Source: Streptomyces sp. 1-11 (GTDB taxonomy: Bacteria > Actinomycetota > Actinomycetes > Streptomycetales > Streptomycetaceae). Taken from it: DNA of 64,000 nt. This document shows positions 25,562-33,713 of the stretch, one piece after another. Positions within the stretch are counted from its first letter, which is position 1; each line of letters begins with the position of its first letter. Location of the stretch: the NCBI RefSeq assembly GCF_007176755.1, contig NZ_BJTV01000019.1:91435-155434 (forward strand), in the 5' to 3' direction. The notes beneath the pieces were generated by a model. The model saw only the letters and a program-made list of their open reading frames with translations. It ran no database searches and was not told where the DNA came from. Made by a program: the position numbers and the translations under genes.

Positions 25562-26302
25562 GTGACCGCTCCGGAGCCGACCATCCTCGCCACGTCCGGA
25601 GGGCACCGTGTCGGCACGCGCACGCGGTTGCTCTTCGATGCGCTGGTCCACCACGCGGTCGAGCTCTCCGGCGTGCACGGCAGGCGTCCCCGCATCCTGT
25701 ACGTCGGCACGGCGACCGGTGACGCCGAGCATGTGACGGCACGGGTGGCGGAGGCGGCGCGGGCGGCGGGTTACGACCTCACTCCCCTGTACCTGTTCCC
25801 CATGCCGAACGTCGAGGACGTCGAGGGCACGGTGCTGGCCCACGACGTGGTCTGGGTGATGGGCGGTTCGGTGGCCAACCTGCTCGCGGTGTGGCGGGTG
25901 CACGGGCTCGATGTCGTCATGCGGCGCGCGTGGCGGGCGGGCGTGGTGCTCGCCGGGGTCAGCGCGGGTTCCATCTGCTGGTTCGAGGGCGGCGCGACGG
26001 ACTCCTTCGGGCCCGGACTGCGCCCGGTCACCGACGGGCTGGGTCTGCTGCCGTACGGCAACGGCGTGCACTACGACTCCGACGCGGGCCGGCGTCCGCT
26101 GATCCACCGGCTGGTCGCGGAGGGCGTCTTCCGCACGGCCCACTGCACCGACGACGGGGTGGGCCTGGTCTACCGGGGCACCGAACTGGTCGAGGCCGTG
26201 GCGGAACTGCCGGGCAAGGGCGCCTATCTGGTCTCCCGCGAGGGCGCCCGAGCGGTGGAGGAGCGGCTCGAACCGCGGTTGCTGCCCGCGCCCCGGTTCT
26301 GA
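25562..26302 (+). CDS. S51-type peptidase / cyanophycinase-like (peptidase E family)
   Basis: 246 aa. ILATSGGHR at the N-terminus, PRILYVGTATGD, VVWVMGGSVANLLAVW and VLAGVSAGSICWFEGG (nucleophile Ser in SAGS) are the motifs of the S51 family, whose members include dipeptidase E (Asp-X dipeptides) and cyanophycinase. The catalytic His is probably in NGVHYDSDAGRRP. No signal peptide, so cytoplasmic. A -10-like TACGAT (25549-25554) ends 7 nt before GTG 25562, and no SD is seen, so a leaderless start at 25562 is more likely than ATG 25556. It lies just before the lanthipeptide locus, with no evidence that it belongs to it. Confidence 0.78.
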   Translation: MTAPEPTILATSGGHRVGTRTRLLFDALVHHAVELSGVHGRRPRILYVGTATGDAEHVTARVAEAARAAGYDLTPLYLFPMPNVEDVEGTVLAHDVVWVMGGSVANLLAVWRVHGLDVVMRRAWRAGVVLAGVSAGSICWFEGGATDSFGPGLRPVTDGLGLLPYGNGVHYDSDAGRRPLIHRLVAEGVFRTAHCTDDGVGLVYRGTELVEAVAELPGKGAYLVSREGARAVEERLEPRLLPAPRF

Positions 26303-26409
26303 CGGGGGCCTGCCCGTACCCGGGTACGGCTCGCCCGGCAGCCTCTCTGACCTGCGGTTCTCCTCAGTGCGCGGAGTCTGGGCCCCATCGGTGGGGCGGG
26401 TGCGCAGGA

Positions 26410-26431
26410 ATATGGGGGTCAGTTCCCCATG
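26410..26431 (+). promoter_or_regulatory. Operator copy A upstream of lanM
   Basis: The core TGGGGGTCAGTTCCCCA is an inverted repeat centred about 44 bp upstream of GTG 26465, which is a typical position for an activator. An almost identical site (one mismatch in 22) occurs in opposite orientation at 33692-33713. In both cases exactly 33 nt separate the repeat from a GTGAC start. Between repeat and start both copies share an ACCTT -10-like block, and neither has an SD, so transcripts may be leaderless. Confidence 0.65.
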
Positions 26432-26464
26432 TGGGGGCCGCGGCGGTCTGACACCTTCTTCCTC

Positions 26465-29400
26465 GTGACTGAGACCGCCAGCCTCCCGACCCCCCGGACC
26501 GCCAGCCTCCCGACCCCCGGCAGCTCCGGCCTGCCGCTCGCCTGGTGGGCCCCGGCGCTGACCCTCGCGGAACGGCTCGCCGCGCCCGGACTGCCGGCGG
26601 CGGCGTCCGCCGGCCTCGCCGCCGGGCGCGCTCCCTGGAACGTCGGGGACGGCGAGGGCTTCACCCTGCGGCTGGCCCACCTCGCGGTGGACGGGGCCAC
26701 CGCGGCGGCCCTCGCCGCGGAACCGGCCGAGCGTCTCGCCGCCCGCGCGGCCAAGCCCCACTGGGCGGACTACGCGGAAGCCGCGCTGGCCGCCGCCCCC
26801 GAGAGCCTGCACGAGCTGACCGCTCACGGCACGGGCCCCGAGGTCTTCGCCGCCGTCGTACGGCCGCTCGTCACCCCGGCCGCGGACCGGCTCGGCTACC
26901 GCACCGCGGGCGTCCCGGCCGCCGAACAGGCCGTGTGGCGGGGCGCGTTCGAGCGGAGGCTGACGGAGCAGCTCGTCCGGCAGGCCGCCCGGACGCTGGT
27001 CCACGAGTTGTCCCTGGCCCGGCGCGCCGGGCGGCTCGCCGGGGCGGGCCCGCGCGAGCGGTTCGCCTCGTTCGTCGCCGCCACCGCCAGCCGGCCGGGC
27101 CTGGCCGCGCTCTTCTCGGCCTACCCGGTGCTGGCCCGGATGCTCGCGCAGACCGCGCTGGACGCGGCGGACGCCGCGGTGGAACTGGTGACGCGGTTCC
27201 AGGCCGACCGAGAGGACCTGGTCGCCGGGCTCCTCGACGGGCGCGGGCCCGGTGCGCTGGCCGGGGTCGAACTCGGTCTGGGGGACGCCCACCAGGGCAA
27301 CCGGGCGGTCGCCGTCCTGCGCTTCACCGGCGGCGACCGGCTGGTGTACAAGCCCCGGCCGCTCGACCAGCACGCCCTGCTCGACGACCTGGCGGCCTGG
27401 CTCGGCGCCAAGGTGCCCGGCCTGGCGCTGCGCACGCCGCGCAGCGTGCGCCGGCCAGGGTACGGCTGGCTGGAGTTCGTGGAGCACCGCTGGTGCCGGT
27501 CGGTCACCGAGACCGACGCCTTCTACCGGCGCCAGGGCGCGCTGCTGGCCCTGCTCTACGCGGTGGACGGCGCCGACATGCACTACGAGAACGTCATCGC
27601 CTGCGGCGACCAGCCGGTCCTGGTGGACGCCGAGACGCTGTTCCACACCGGCCTGCCGCAGGCCATGACGGCCGGCGCCGACCCGGCCGCGGACGCCCTG
27701 CAGGCCTCCGTGCACCGCACCTGCCTGCTGCCCCACCTGCTGATCGGCGAGCACGGCGCGCTGGACATCTCGGCGCTCGGCCGGTCCGCCGAAGGCACCT
27801 TCCCCAGCGAGGGCCTGCACTGGGCGGACAGCGGCACCGACACGATGCGGGCCGTACGGGGGCCCGTGCTCAGCCCCGCCGCGCAGAACCAGCCGCTGCC
27901 CTCGGGGGCGCCGCTGGAGGGCGCCGACCACCGGGCGGCCCTGCTGGAGGGGTTCCGCACCGGGTACGCGGCGCTGGCCGCGCACGGCCGTGAACTGCTC
28001 GGCCCGGGCGGACCGCTGGCGGTGCACGCCGACAGCCCGGCGCGGCTCATCGCGCGCTCCACCCGGCTTTACGCCACGCTGCTGGAGGAGTCGGCACACC
28101 CTTCGCTGCTCGGCGACGCCCTCGCCCGGGAGGGCGTGTTCGCGGTGCTGTGGTCCGAGTCCGAGCACGACGAGGCGCGCCGGCGGCTGGTCGAGCACGA
28201 GACCGCGGACCTGTGGCGCGGCGACGTCCCCCTGTTCGTGCATCGGCCGTCCGGTACAGGGGTCCGGACGGCCGAGGGCACCTGGCTGCCGGAGGTGCTG
28301 CCGGTGGCGAGCCTCGCCGCCGTCGGCGAGAAGCTGGCCCGGATGGACGAGGTCGACTGCCACGACCAGGAGTGGGTCATCTCGGCCACGCTGGCGGCGC
28401 GGGGGGCCGGTGCCCCGCCGGCGCGGCGCTCCGAACTCGCCCTCGCCCCGCTCCCGGCGGTCGTGCCGGACGCCTCGCGGCTGCTGGCCGCGGCGTGCGG
28501 CATCGCCGACGAGATCGCCGCCCGCGCGGTACGCGGCGGCGGCCGGACCAACTGGCTGGGCCTGGAGCAGGTTTCGGGGCCGCACTGGGCCGTGCTGCCG
28601 ATGGGCGCCGGGCTGGGGCAGGGGTACTGCGGTGTGGCGCTGTTCCTGGCGCAGGCGGACGCGCTGACCGGGGCCGGGCGGTACGCCACGCTGGCCCGGG
28701 AGGCGGTCCGGCCGCTGCCGGCGCTGATGAAGGCGCTGGCCGCCGATCCCGAGCTGAGCGCGGCGGCCGGACCCGGCGCCTACGCCGGGCTCGCCGGCAT
28801 CGTCCACGCGCTCCCGCGGCTGTCCGCGCTGCTCGGCGAGGACCTGACGGGCTGTCTGCCGGACGCGCTCACCGCGCTCGGACACGCCGTCGCCGCCTGC
28901 GCGGATCCCGGGCTGGCCGGTGGCGCGGCCGGGGCGCTGGCCGCCGCCGTCGCCGTGCACGAGGCGACCGGGTCCCCCGAGGCCCTGCGGCTGGCGGACG
29001 CCGTGGCGGACCTGCTGCTGGCGACGGTGTGCGGAGGGGAGCGGCCGGCGCTGTCCGCGGACGGCGCGGGCACCGGAGGTGATCCGGGCTTCGCGGACGG
29101 CGCGGGCACCCGAGGTGGTCCCGGCTTCGCGGACGGCGCGGCCGGGATCGGCTGGGCGCTGCGGCGCTACGCCGGACTCCGCCCGGAGCGTGCCGCCGCG
29201 CACGCGGGCGCCGCCGACGCCCTGCTGCGGGCCGCGGTCCACGAGGTCAGGACCTCGCCCCAGGACGTCTCCTGGGCCACCGGGGTCGCCGGCGTGGCCG
29301 CCGCCGCGCCCCTGGACGCGGCCGGCTCGCTGACGGCCCGGCTGGCCGACGCCGAGGTGTGTCCCGGCCTGAGCCTCGGCCAGGGCACTCTGGGCACCCT

Positions 29401-29638
29401 GGAGGCCCTCGCCGTGCTCGCCGGACGGGGCGACACGGCCGCCGCCGGGGCGCTGTCCCGGCGTACCGGTCAGGTGCTCGCGCTCATCGAGGCGCAGAGC
29501 CATCGTTGCGCCACCCCCGACCACGTCCCCTCCCCCGGGCTGCTGACCGGGCTGTCCGGCATCGGCTACGGGCTCCTGCGTCTCGCCCGCCCCGAGGCCG
29601 TGCCGTCCGTCCTGCTCCTGGAACAGCCCGGCCACTGA
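26465..29638 (+). CDS. lanM: Class II lanthipeptide synthetase (LanM) with degenerate cyclase domain
   Basis: 1057 aa. The N-terminal dehydratase domain is intact by eye: GLGDAHQGNRAV, LVYKPRPLDQH (ATP Lys), DGADMHYENVIACGDQPVLVDAETLFH (catalytic Asp/His/Asn and metal Asp) and LLPHLLIG. It phosphorylates Ser/Thr and eliminates phosphate. The C-terminal LanC-like domain keeps its Gly-rich helices (GLGQGYCGVALFLA, GAYAGLAGIVH), but every metal or catalytic position is changed. The usual GFAHG is GFADG (Asp890), WCxG is WATG (Ala938), and CHG is GQG (Gly972-Gln973). Zinc-dependent thioether formation is therefore unlikely. A 42-nt near-duplicate occurs around 29075-29125 (GAGTxG repeats). Start GTG 26465 is supported by the conserved operator-to-start distance. 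Followed by a precursor gene. Confidence 0.88.
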   Translation: MTETASLPTPRTASLPTPGSSGLPLAWWAPALTLAERLAAPGLPAAASAGLAAGRAPWNVGDGEGFTLRLAHLAVDGATAAALAAEPAERLAARAAKPHWADYAEAALAAAPESLHELTAHGTGPEVFAAVVRPLVTPAADRLGYRTAGVPAAEQAVWRGAFERRLTEQLVRQAARTLVHELSLARRAGRLAGAGPRERFASFVAATASRPGLAALFSAYPVLARMLAQTALDAADAAVELVTRFQADREDLVAGLLDGRGPGALAGVELGLGDAHQGNRAVAVLRFTGGDRLVYKPRPLDQHALLDDLAAWLGAKVPGLALRTPRSVRRPGYGWLEFVEHRWCRSVTETDAFYRRQGALLALLYAVDGADMHYENVIACGDQPVLVDAETLFHTGLPQAMTAGADPAADALQASVHRTCLLPHLLIGEHGALDISALGRSAEGTFPSEGLHWADSGTDTMRAVRGPVLSPAAQNQPLPSGAPLEGADHRAALLEGFRTGYAALAAHGRELLGPGGPLAVHADSPARLIARSTRLYATLLEESAHPSLLGDALAREGVFAVLWSESEHDEARRRLVEHETADLWRGDVPLFVHRPSGTGVRTAEGTWLPEVLPVASLAAVGEKLARMDEVDCHDQEWVISATLAARGAGAPPARRSELALAPLPAVVPDASRLLAAACGIADEIAARAVRGGGRTNWLGLEQVSGPHWAVLPMGAGLGQGYCGVALFLAQADALTGAGRYATLAREAVRPLPALMKALAADPELSAAAGPGAYAGLAGIVHALPRLSALLGEDLTGCLPDALTALGHAVAACADPGLAGGAAGALAAAVAVHEATGSPEALRLADAVADLLLATVCGGERPALSADGAGTGGDPGFADGAGTRGGPGFADGAAGIGWALRRYAGLRPERAAAHAGAADALLRAAVHEVRTSPQDVSWATGVAGVAAAAPLDAAGSLTARLADAEVCPGLSLGQGTLGTLEALAVLAGRGDTAAAGALSRRTGQVLALIEAQSHRCATPDHVPSPGLLTGLSGIGYGLLRLARPEAVPSVLLLEQPGH

Positions 29639-29773
29639 CCGGTCACGCGCCGGCTCCACCGCGCGTGGTCCGCCTTCCCCGCACCACTGGTGCTTCCGCC
29701 GCCTTCCCCGCACCACGGCACTTCCTCCGCCTCCCCGCCCTCCCGCGCGGGACTCCAGAAGGGGACCACCGTC

Positions 29774-29995
29774 ATGGACAAGCACCTCGCCGCCACCGCC
29801 GAAACCGCAGCCGGGACCGCAGCCGAAACCGCTGCCCAAACCGCTGCCGACGAGCGGGACGCAGCGGGCGGGATCACGCTCAAGGGCCGCAACCGGGCCT
29901 GCGCCCGCGCCCGTGTGCTGGCCGGCATGGTGCTCACCAGCGGCATCGTCATCACGCTGAGCACGATCGACACCTCCGTCTCCGCGCCGCAGTGA
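29774..29995 (+). CDS. Putative RiPP precursor peptide 1
   Basis: 73 aa, ATG 29774 after AAGGGGACCACCGTC. The N-terminal ~33 residues are Ala/Thr/Glu-rich (TAETAAGTAAETAAQTAADE) and end in DAAGG, a double-Gly cleavage site typical of class II leaders. The remaining 40 residues begin ITLKGRNRACARARVLAG and end TIDTSVSAPQ. They hold nine Ser/Thr and a single Cys, so at most one thioether ring is possible. 35 of 40 positions equal those of precursor 2 (33201-33407). It lies 135 bp behind lanM in the same orientation. Assignment as lanM substrate rests on position, the GG motif and duplication; the peptide matches no family I recognise. Confidence 0.75.
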   Translation: MDKHLAATAETAAGTAAETAAQTAADERDAAGGITLKGRNRACARARVLAGMVLTSGIVITLSTIDTSVSAPQ

Positions 29996-30174
29996 GACGT
30001 CCTCCGTCCTGGCCGCCGGGGCGGCGAAGGCCCGCCGGGGCGGCGAGGGCCCGTCGGGCCGACCGCGCCCGCCGTCCCCGGCACGGCGGACGTAACCGGA
30101 CGTAACCGTTCCGGAAGGTGTCCGGGGCTGCGCGACCTGCCGCAAGTCGCGCTGTCCGATTACTATCTGCGCTC

Positions 30175-33090
30175 ATGCGTTCCCATGCGCCCTCCCTGGT
30201 CGGTCGGGACTCCCAACTGGCCCTGCTCGAACGCGCCCTGGCCGACGCGCGCCAGGGCAGCGGCGGTGTCGTCTTCCTGGTGGGCGAGGCGGGCGTCGGC
30301 AAGTCGCGGGTCGCGGCGGAGGCCGTCGGCGGGGCGCTGGGCGCCGGGATGCGGGTGCTGCGGGGCCGCAGCAGCACCACGGGTCCGGCCGTACCGTTCC
30401 GGCCGCTCACCGAAGCCCTGATGTCGCTCTTCCGCAGCGGCGAGCCCATGGACGACCTCGCCCTCGGCCCCTACCGGCCGGTCCTGGGGCGGCTGATCCC
30501 GGACTGGGACACCGGGGAACGGGACAGCAGTTCCATGGTGATCCTCGGCGAGGCGGTGCTGCGCCTGCTCATCGCGGCGGGGCGCGGGCAGGGCCAGTTA
30601 CTGCTGCTCGAGGACCTGCACGACGCGGACCCGGAGACGCTCGGCGTCCTCGAGTACCTGGTGGACAACCTGGAGTACTCGCCCGTCCTGCTGCTCGCCA
30701 CGATCCGGACGGACTTCAGCGACGCCCTCGACCTGGCGCAGTCCGCCCGCCGGCGCGGCGCCGCCACCCTGGTGGAACTGCCGCCGCTGACCCGGCCCCA
30801 GGCGCACGAGATGGTCGCGGCGCAACTCGGCGCCGACGGCCCGGAGCAGGTGCCCGCCGAGGTCCTCGATCGGCTGTGGGAGGACAGTTCGGGAAGCCCC
30901 TACCTGGTCGAGGAACTGCTCCAGTCGATGATCGGGGCCGGCACCCTGGTGCGGGGGCCGGAGGGCTGGCGGGCAGTCGGCGACCTCCGCAGTGACGTTT
31001 CCTCCTCGCTGGCGCGTGGCATCCTGCGGCGCATCGACCGGCTCGGCGCGCAGGGCCTGACCCTGTTGTCGGCCGCCGCCGTGCTTGGCCGGCGCTTCCC
31101 GCTGACGGTCCTGCAGCGCATGACCGGCGTCGACGACCGGACTCTGCTCAGCCATCTGCACGCCGGCGTGGCCGCGCGGCTGGTGATTCCCGACGAGCCC
31201 GCGCCCGACTGGTACTCCTTCCGGCACTCGCTCACCGTGGAGGCGCTGTTCACGCAGATGACCCCGGGCCAGCGCGCGGACCTGGCCCGGCGCGGCGCCG
31301 AGGCGGTCGAGGAGCTGCACCCTGATCTGGCCGGCGACTGGTGCCCGCTCGCGGCCGGGCTGCGCAGCGCGGCCGGGGACAAGGTGGAGGCGGGCCTGCT
31401 GTTCGCGGACGCCGGCGGGCGGGCGCTGGCGGCCGGGGCGCTCGGTTCCGCCGTCACCCTGCTCACCCGGTCGGAGAGCCTGCTGGCCGACGCTGGCGAT
31501 CCGCAGGCACGGGCCATGGTGCTGGAGAACCTGCTGCCGGCCCTCGCCGAGGCCGGTGACTTCGCCCGCGCCCTCGACCTGGCCGAGGACCTGCATGTGC
31601 TGGACGGCTCGGGGCTGAGCCCCGTCCGTCTGGCCACGCTGCACACCCGGCTGGCCAAGGTCGCCCACACGGCGGGCCGGTGGAACGACGGCAACCGGCA
31701 GATAGCCCGCGCCCGCGAGGTGCTGGCGGCCGCGCCGGACGAGTCGGCCGCGGCGGCGGTCGACGTCACCGCCGCCTACCTGGCCCTCGACACACCGGGG
31801 CCGGACCGCACCCAGCACGCGGAGAAGCTGGCCCGGGCCGCCGCCGACACCGCCGAACGGCACGGCCTGCCCGTCGTGGCCTGCCAGGCCCGGGAACTCC
31901 TCGCGACGGTGGCCCGCGAACGGGACCCCGAGGAGTCGGAGGCGATGCTCGGGCAGGCGCTGGCCACGGCGGAGCGCCACCGGCTGCCCCTGCAGCGCAT
32001 GTACGCGGCCACCCGGCTCGGCGGCAACGCCTGGCTGGCGGACGGCGACACCTCGGGCCTGCTGGCGGCCCGCGAGGAGGCGCTGCGGCTCGGCTCCGTG
32101 AACATCGTCCACACCGTGGACGGCATCCTCGTGCTGGACGCGGTGCTGGGCGGCCGCTACGACGCCGCCCGGTCGGCGGCCGACGAGTGCCTGGCCGTCG
32201 TACGGCGTCTGCGGCTCGCGCCCGCCGTGCGGTACGTGCTGATGGCCCAGGCCGTCCTGGAGGCCCACCACGCCGACCGGGCGGCGATGGAGCGGGCGCT
32301 GGCCGCTTTCGCCGAGTGGGACGGCGCCGGTTCGCAGGAGGAGCCGCTCGGGCGCGGTCTGGCCCGGGCCTTCTGCGCCCTGCTGGAGGAGGACCGGGCA
32401 CTCGCCCGGGAGGAGCTGCGGCAGGTGCTGGCGCTGGAGGCGGGCAACCCCTCCACCTACCACCTCAGCGGTACCCACGGCCTGGTCCTGCTGCTGGACG
32501 TGCTCGCCGGGGACGCGGACCGGGCCCGGCACGAGGAGATCACCGCCACCGCCGTCGCCCGGATGCGCTGGAACCGGCAGTTCGTGCTGCTCACCGACGC
32601 CGTGCTGCTGGGCCGCGAGGGCGCGGGCGAGCGGGCGGCGGCCGCGGTGGACGCCGCGCTGGCGGTGGCCGAGCCGTACCCGCTGGCCCAGCACCTGGGG
32701 CTGCGGCTGATCGCGGACGCGGCCCACCAGGACGGCTGGGGCGATCCGGTGGGCTGGCTGCGGCGGGCGGAGCACTACTTCCACGAGCGTGACGTCCAGG
32801 CCGTCACGGGCGCCTGCCGGGCCGGGCTGCGCCGGCTCGGGGCCTCCGTGCACCAGCACCGCAACGGCACCAGCGGCATCCCGGACCGGCTGCGTGCCCA
32901 GGGCGTCACGGTGCGGGAGTTCGAGGTGTTCCGGCTGCTGGCGGAGCGGCTCGGCAACAAGGACATCGCCGACCGGCTGTTCATCTCACCGCGCACGGCG
33001 GAGAAGCACATAGCGAGTCTGATCACGAAGACGGGTGCGGCCAACCGCGCCGACCTGTGCGCGCGGTCGGCGGCCCTGCGCGACGCGTAG
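30175..33090 (+). CDS. Large ATP-binding LuxR-family (LAL) regulator with a TTA codon
   Basis: 971 aa. An N-terminal AAA-type ATPase with Walker A LVGEAGVGKSRV (residues 37-48) and Walker B-like LLLLEDLHDADPET (~142-153), then a long TPR-like helical region, and a C-terminal LuxR HTH (VTVREFEVFRLLAERLGNKDIADRLFISPRTAEKHIASLI, ~908-950). LAL proteins activate antibiotic clusters in streptomycetes. Codon 142 is TTA (30598-30600), the rare Leu codon read by the bldA tRNA, so translation is probably developmentally controlled. -10 TACTAT (30161-30166) ends 8 nt before ATG 30175, giving a nearly leaderless mRNA. It is flanked by the two precursor genes, so it is the likely activator of the RiPP locus. 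Confidence 0.88.
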   Translation: MRSHAPSLVGRDSQLALLERALADARQGSGGVVFLVGEAGVGKSRVAAEAVGGALGAGMRVLRGRSSTTGPAVPFRPLTEALMSLFRSGEPMDDLALGPYRPVLGRLIPDWDTGERDSSSMVILGEAVLRLLIAAGRGQGQLLLLEDLHDADPETLGVLEYLVDNLEYSPVLLLATIRTDFSDALDLAQSARRRGAATLVELPPLTRPQAHEMVAAQLGADGPEQVPAEVLDRLWEDSSGSPYLVEELLQSMIGAGTLVRGPEGWRAVGDLRSDVSSSLARGILRRIDRLGAQGLTLLSAAAVLGRRFPLTVLQRMTGVDDRTLLSHLHAGVAARLVIPDEPAPDWYSFRHSLTVEALFTQMTPGQRADLARRGAEAVEELHPDLAGDWCPLAAGLRSAAGDKVEAGLLFADAGGRALAAGALGSAVTLLTRSESLLADAGDPQARAMVLENLLPALAEAGDFARALDLAEDLHVLDGSGLSPVRLATLHTRLAKVAHTAGRWNDGNRQIARAREVLAAAPDESAAAAVDVTAAYLALDTPGPDRTQHAEKLARAAADTAERHGLPVVACQARELLATVARERDPEESEAMLGQALATAERHRLPLQRMYAATRLGGNAWLADGDTSGLLAAREEALRLGSVNIVHTVDGILVLDAVLGGRYDAARSAADECLAVVRRLRLAPAVRYVLMAQAVLEAHHADRAAMERALAAFAEWDGAGSQEEPLGRGLARAFCALLEEDRALAREELRQVLALEAGNPSTYHLSGTHGLVLLLDVLAGDADRARHEEITATAVARMRWNRQFVLLTDAVLLGREGAGERAAAAVDAALAVAEPYPLAQHLGLRLIADAAHQDGWGDPVGWLRRAEHYFHERDVQAVTGACRAGLRRLGASVHQHRNGTSGIPDRLRAQGVTVREFEVFRLLAERLGNKDIADRLFISPRTAEKHIASLITKTGAANRADLCARSAALRDA

Positions 33091-33100
33091 GCCTGCGGAC

Positions 33101-33129
33101 CGGCCGGACCGGGTGGGGTGGTCCGGCCG
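33101..33129. terminator. Hairpin terminator after the LAL gene
   Basis: 10-bp perfect stem (33101-33110 / 33120-33129) with a 9-nt G-rich loop, just after the LAL stop and before the convergent precursor 2 gene. Confidence 0.6.
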
Positions 33130-33200
33130 CCGCGGACCACCGTCGGCACCTGGGCGGGTGCGGCACGGCCGCCACCAATCGCACGACGCGGGACGGATGC

Positions 33201-33407
33201 TCAGTGCGGGGCCGAGACCGAGGTGTCGATCGAGGTCAGGGTGATGACGAGACCGCTGGTGAGGACCATCCCGGCGAGGACGCGGGCTCGGGCGCAGGCG
33301 CGGTTGCGGCCTGACAGGGTGATGCCGCCGGCGGCGTCCGTCTCGTCGGCCGGGCGGGCGGGGAGGTCGGCGGAGGCGGAGTCGGCGTTGCGGCGGAGCT
33401 CGTCCAT
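33201..33407 (-). CDS. Putative RiPP precursor peptide 2
   Basis: 68 aa. The leader part (MDELRRNADSASADLPARPA) differs from that of precursor 1 but also ends in DAAGG. The following 40 residues (ITLSGRNRACARARVLAG ... SIDTSVSAPH) differ from precursor 1 at only five positions, one adjacent pair being a Ser-Thr swap that keeps both residues dehydratable. One Cys and ten Ser/Thr. ATG 33407 is preceded by GAGG at 9 nt. It lies on the opposite strand from lanM, convergent with the LAL gene, and is preceded by a duplicate of the lanM operator and start region. It is probably a second substrate acted on in trans by the single LanM (inference). Confidence 0.75.
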   Translation of the reverse strand: MDELRRNADSASADLPARPADETDAAGGITLSGRNRACARARVLAGMVLTSGLVITLTSIDTSVSAPH

Positions 33408-33481
33408 GGTGAAGAACCTCGTGTCTGTGAGGGCGGGAGCGGGAAGCGGAGCGGGGCGGCGGCGGGTCCGCCGGGTGACTC

Positions 33482-33658
33482 TCAGCGTGCGAATGCCTGG
33501 CCGGAACAGGGAAGTCGGGGGCCCGGCGCGGTCGGGACGCGGGTGCCGGCGCGGAGCGGGTCGCGGCCGGTGTCGGCCTGGGGGATCGTGGTGGCCCGCC
33601 GGGCGGGGGCCGGGGGGTTCGCGCTCCGGGGAGTCGCGGATGCGGCTGATGCGGTCAC
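33482..33658 (-). pseudogene. 58-codon frame resembling a deleted second lanM
   Basis: Starts with GTG 33658, 33 nt after operator copy B, the same arrangement as lanM. Its first residues, VTASAASATPRSANPPAPA, resemble the LanM N-terminus VTETASLPTPRTASLPTPG. After ~20 codons no similarity to LanM is visible, and the frame ends in ...PCSGQAFAR. Precursor 2 follows 74 bp later. The simplest reading is a duplicated lanM-lanA unit whose lanM lost almost all of its body. It could alternatively be a short translated leader. Confidence 0.45.
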
Positions 33659-33691
33659 GAGAACAAGGTCACAGATCGGGTGCGGGACCCG

Positions 33692-33713
33692 CATGGGGAA
33701 CTGTCCCCCATAT
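33692..33713 (-). promoter_or_regulatory. Operator copy B upstream of the precursor 2 unit
   Basis: On the minus strand the core reads TGGGGGACAGTTCCCCA, one mismatch from copy A (26410-26431) over 22 bp. A GACCTT -10-like block and GTGACC follow at matching distances. This predicts one regulator for both units. Confidence 0.65.

Noticed and set aside
26314..26329. Perfect palindrome CCGTACCCGGGTACGG after the S51 peptidase stop
   Set aside because: It could be a terminator or regulator site, but the stem has no loop and there is no conserved partner or position to support either role.
29075..29125. Short tandem duplication in lanM (ADGAGTGGDPGF / ADGAGTRGGPGF)
   Set aside because: A local slippage repeat in a loop just before the cyclase His/Asp motif; it does not by itself suggest a function.
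25511..30145. A very long open frame (over 1500 codons) on the minus strand opposite the S51 peptidase, lanM and precursor 1
   Set aside because: It is rich in Gly/Arg/Pro/Gln with no recognisable domain and mirrors the codon pattern of lanM, which has clear motifs. It is a GC-driven antisense frame.
33482..33658. The 58-codon frame considered as a third precursor peptide
   Set aside because: It lacks the GG motif and the conserved core; its start matches the LanM N-terminus instead, so a lanM relic is the better explanation.
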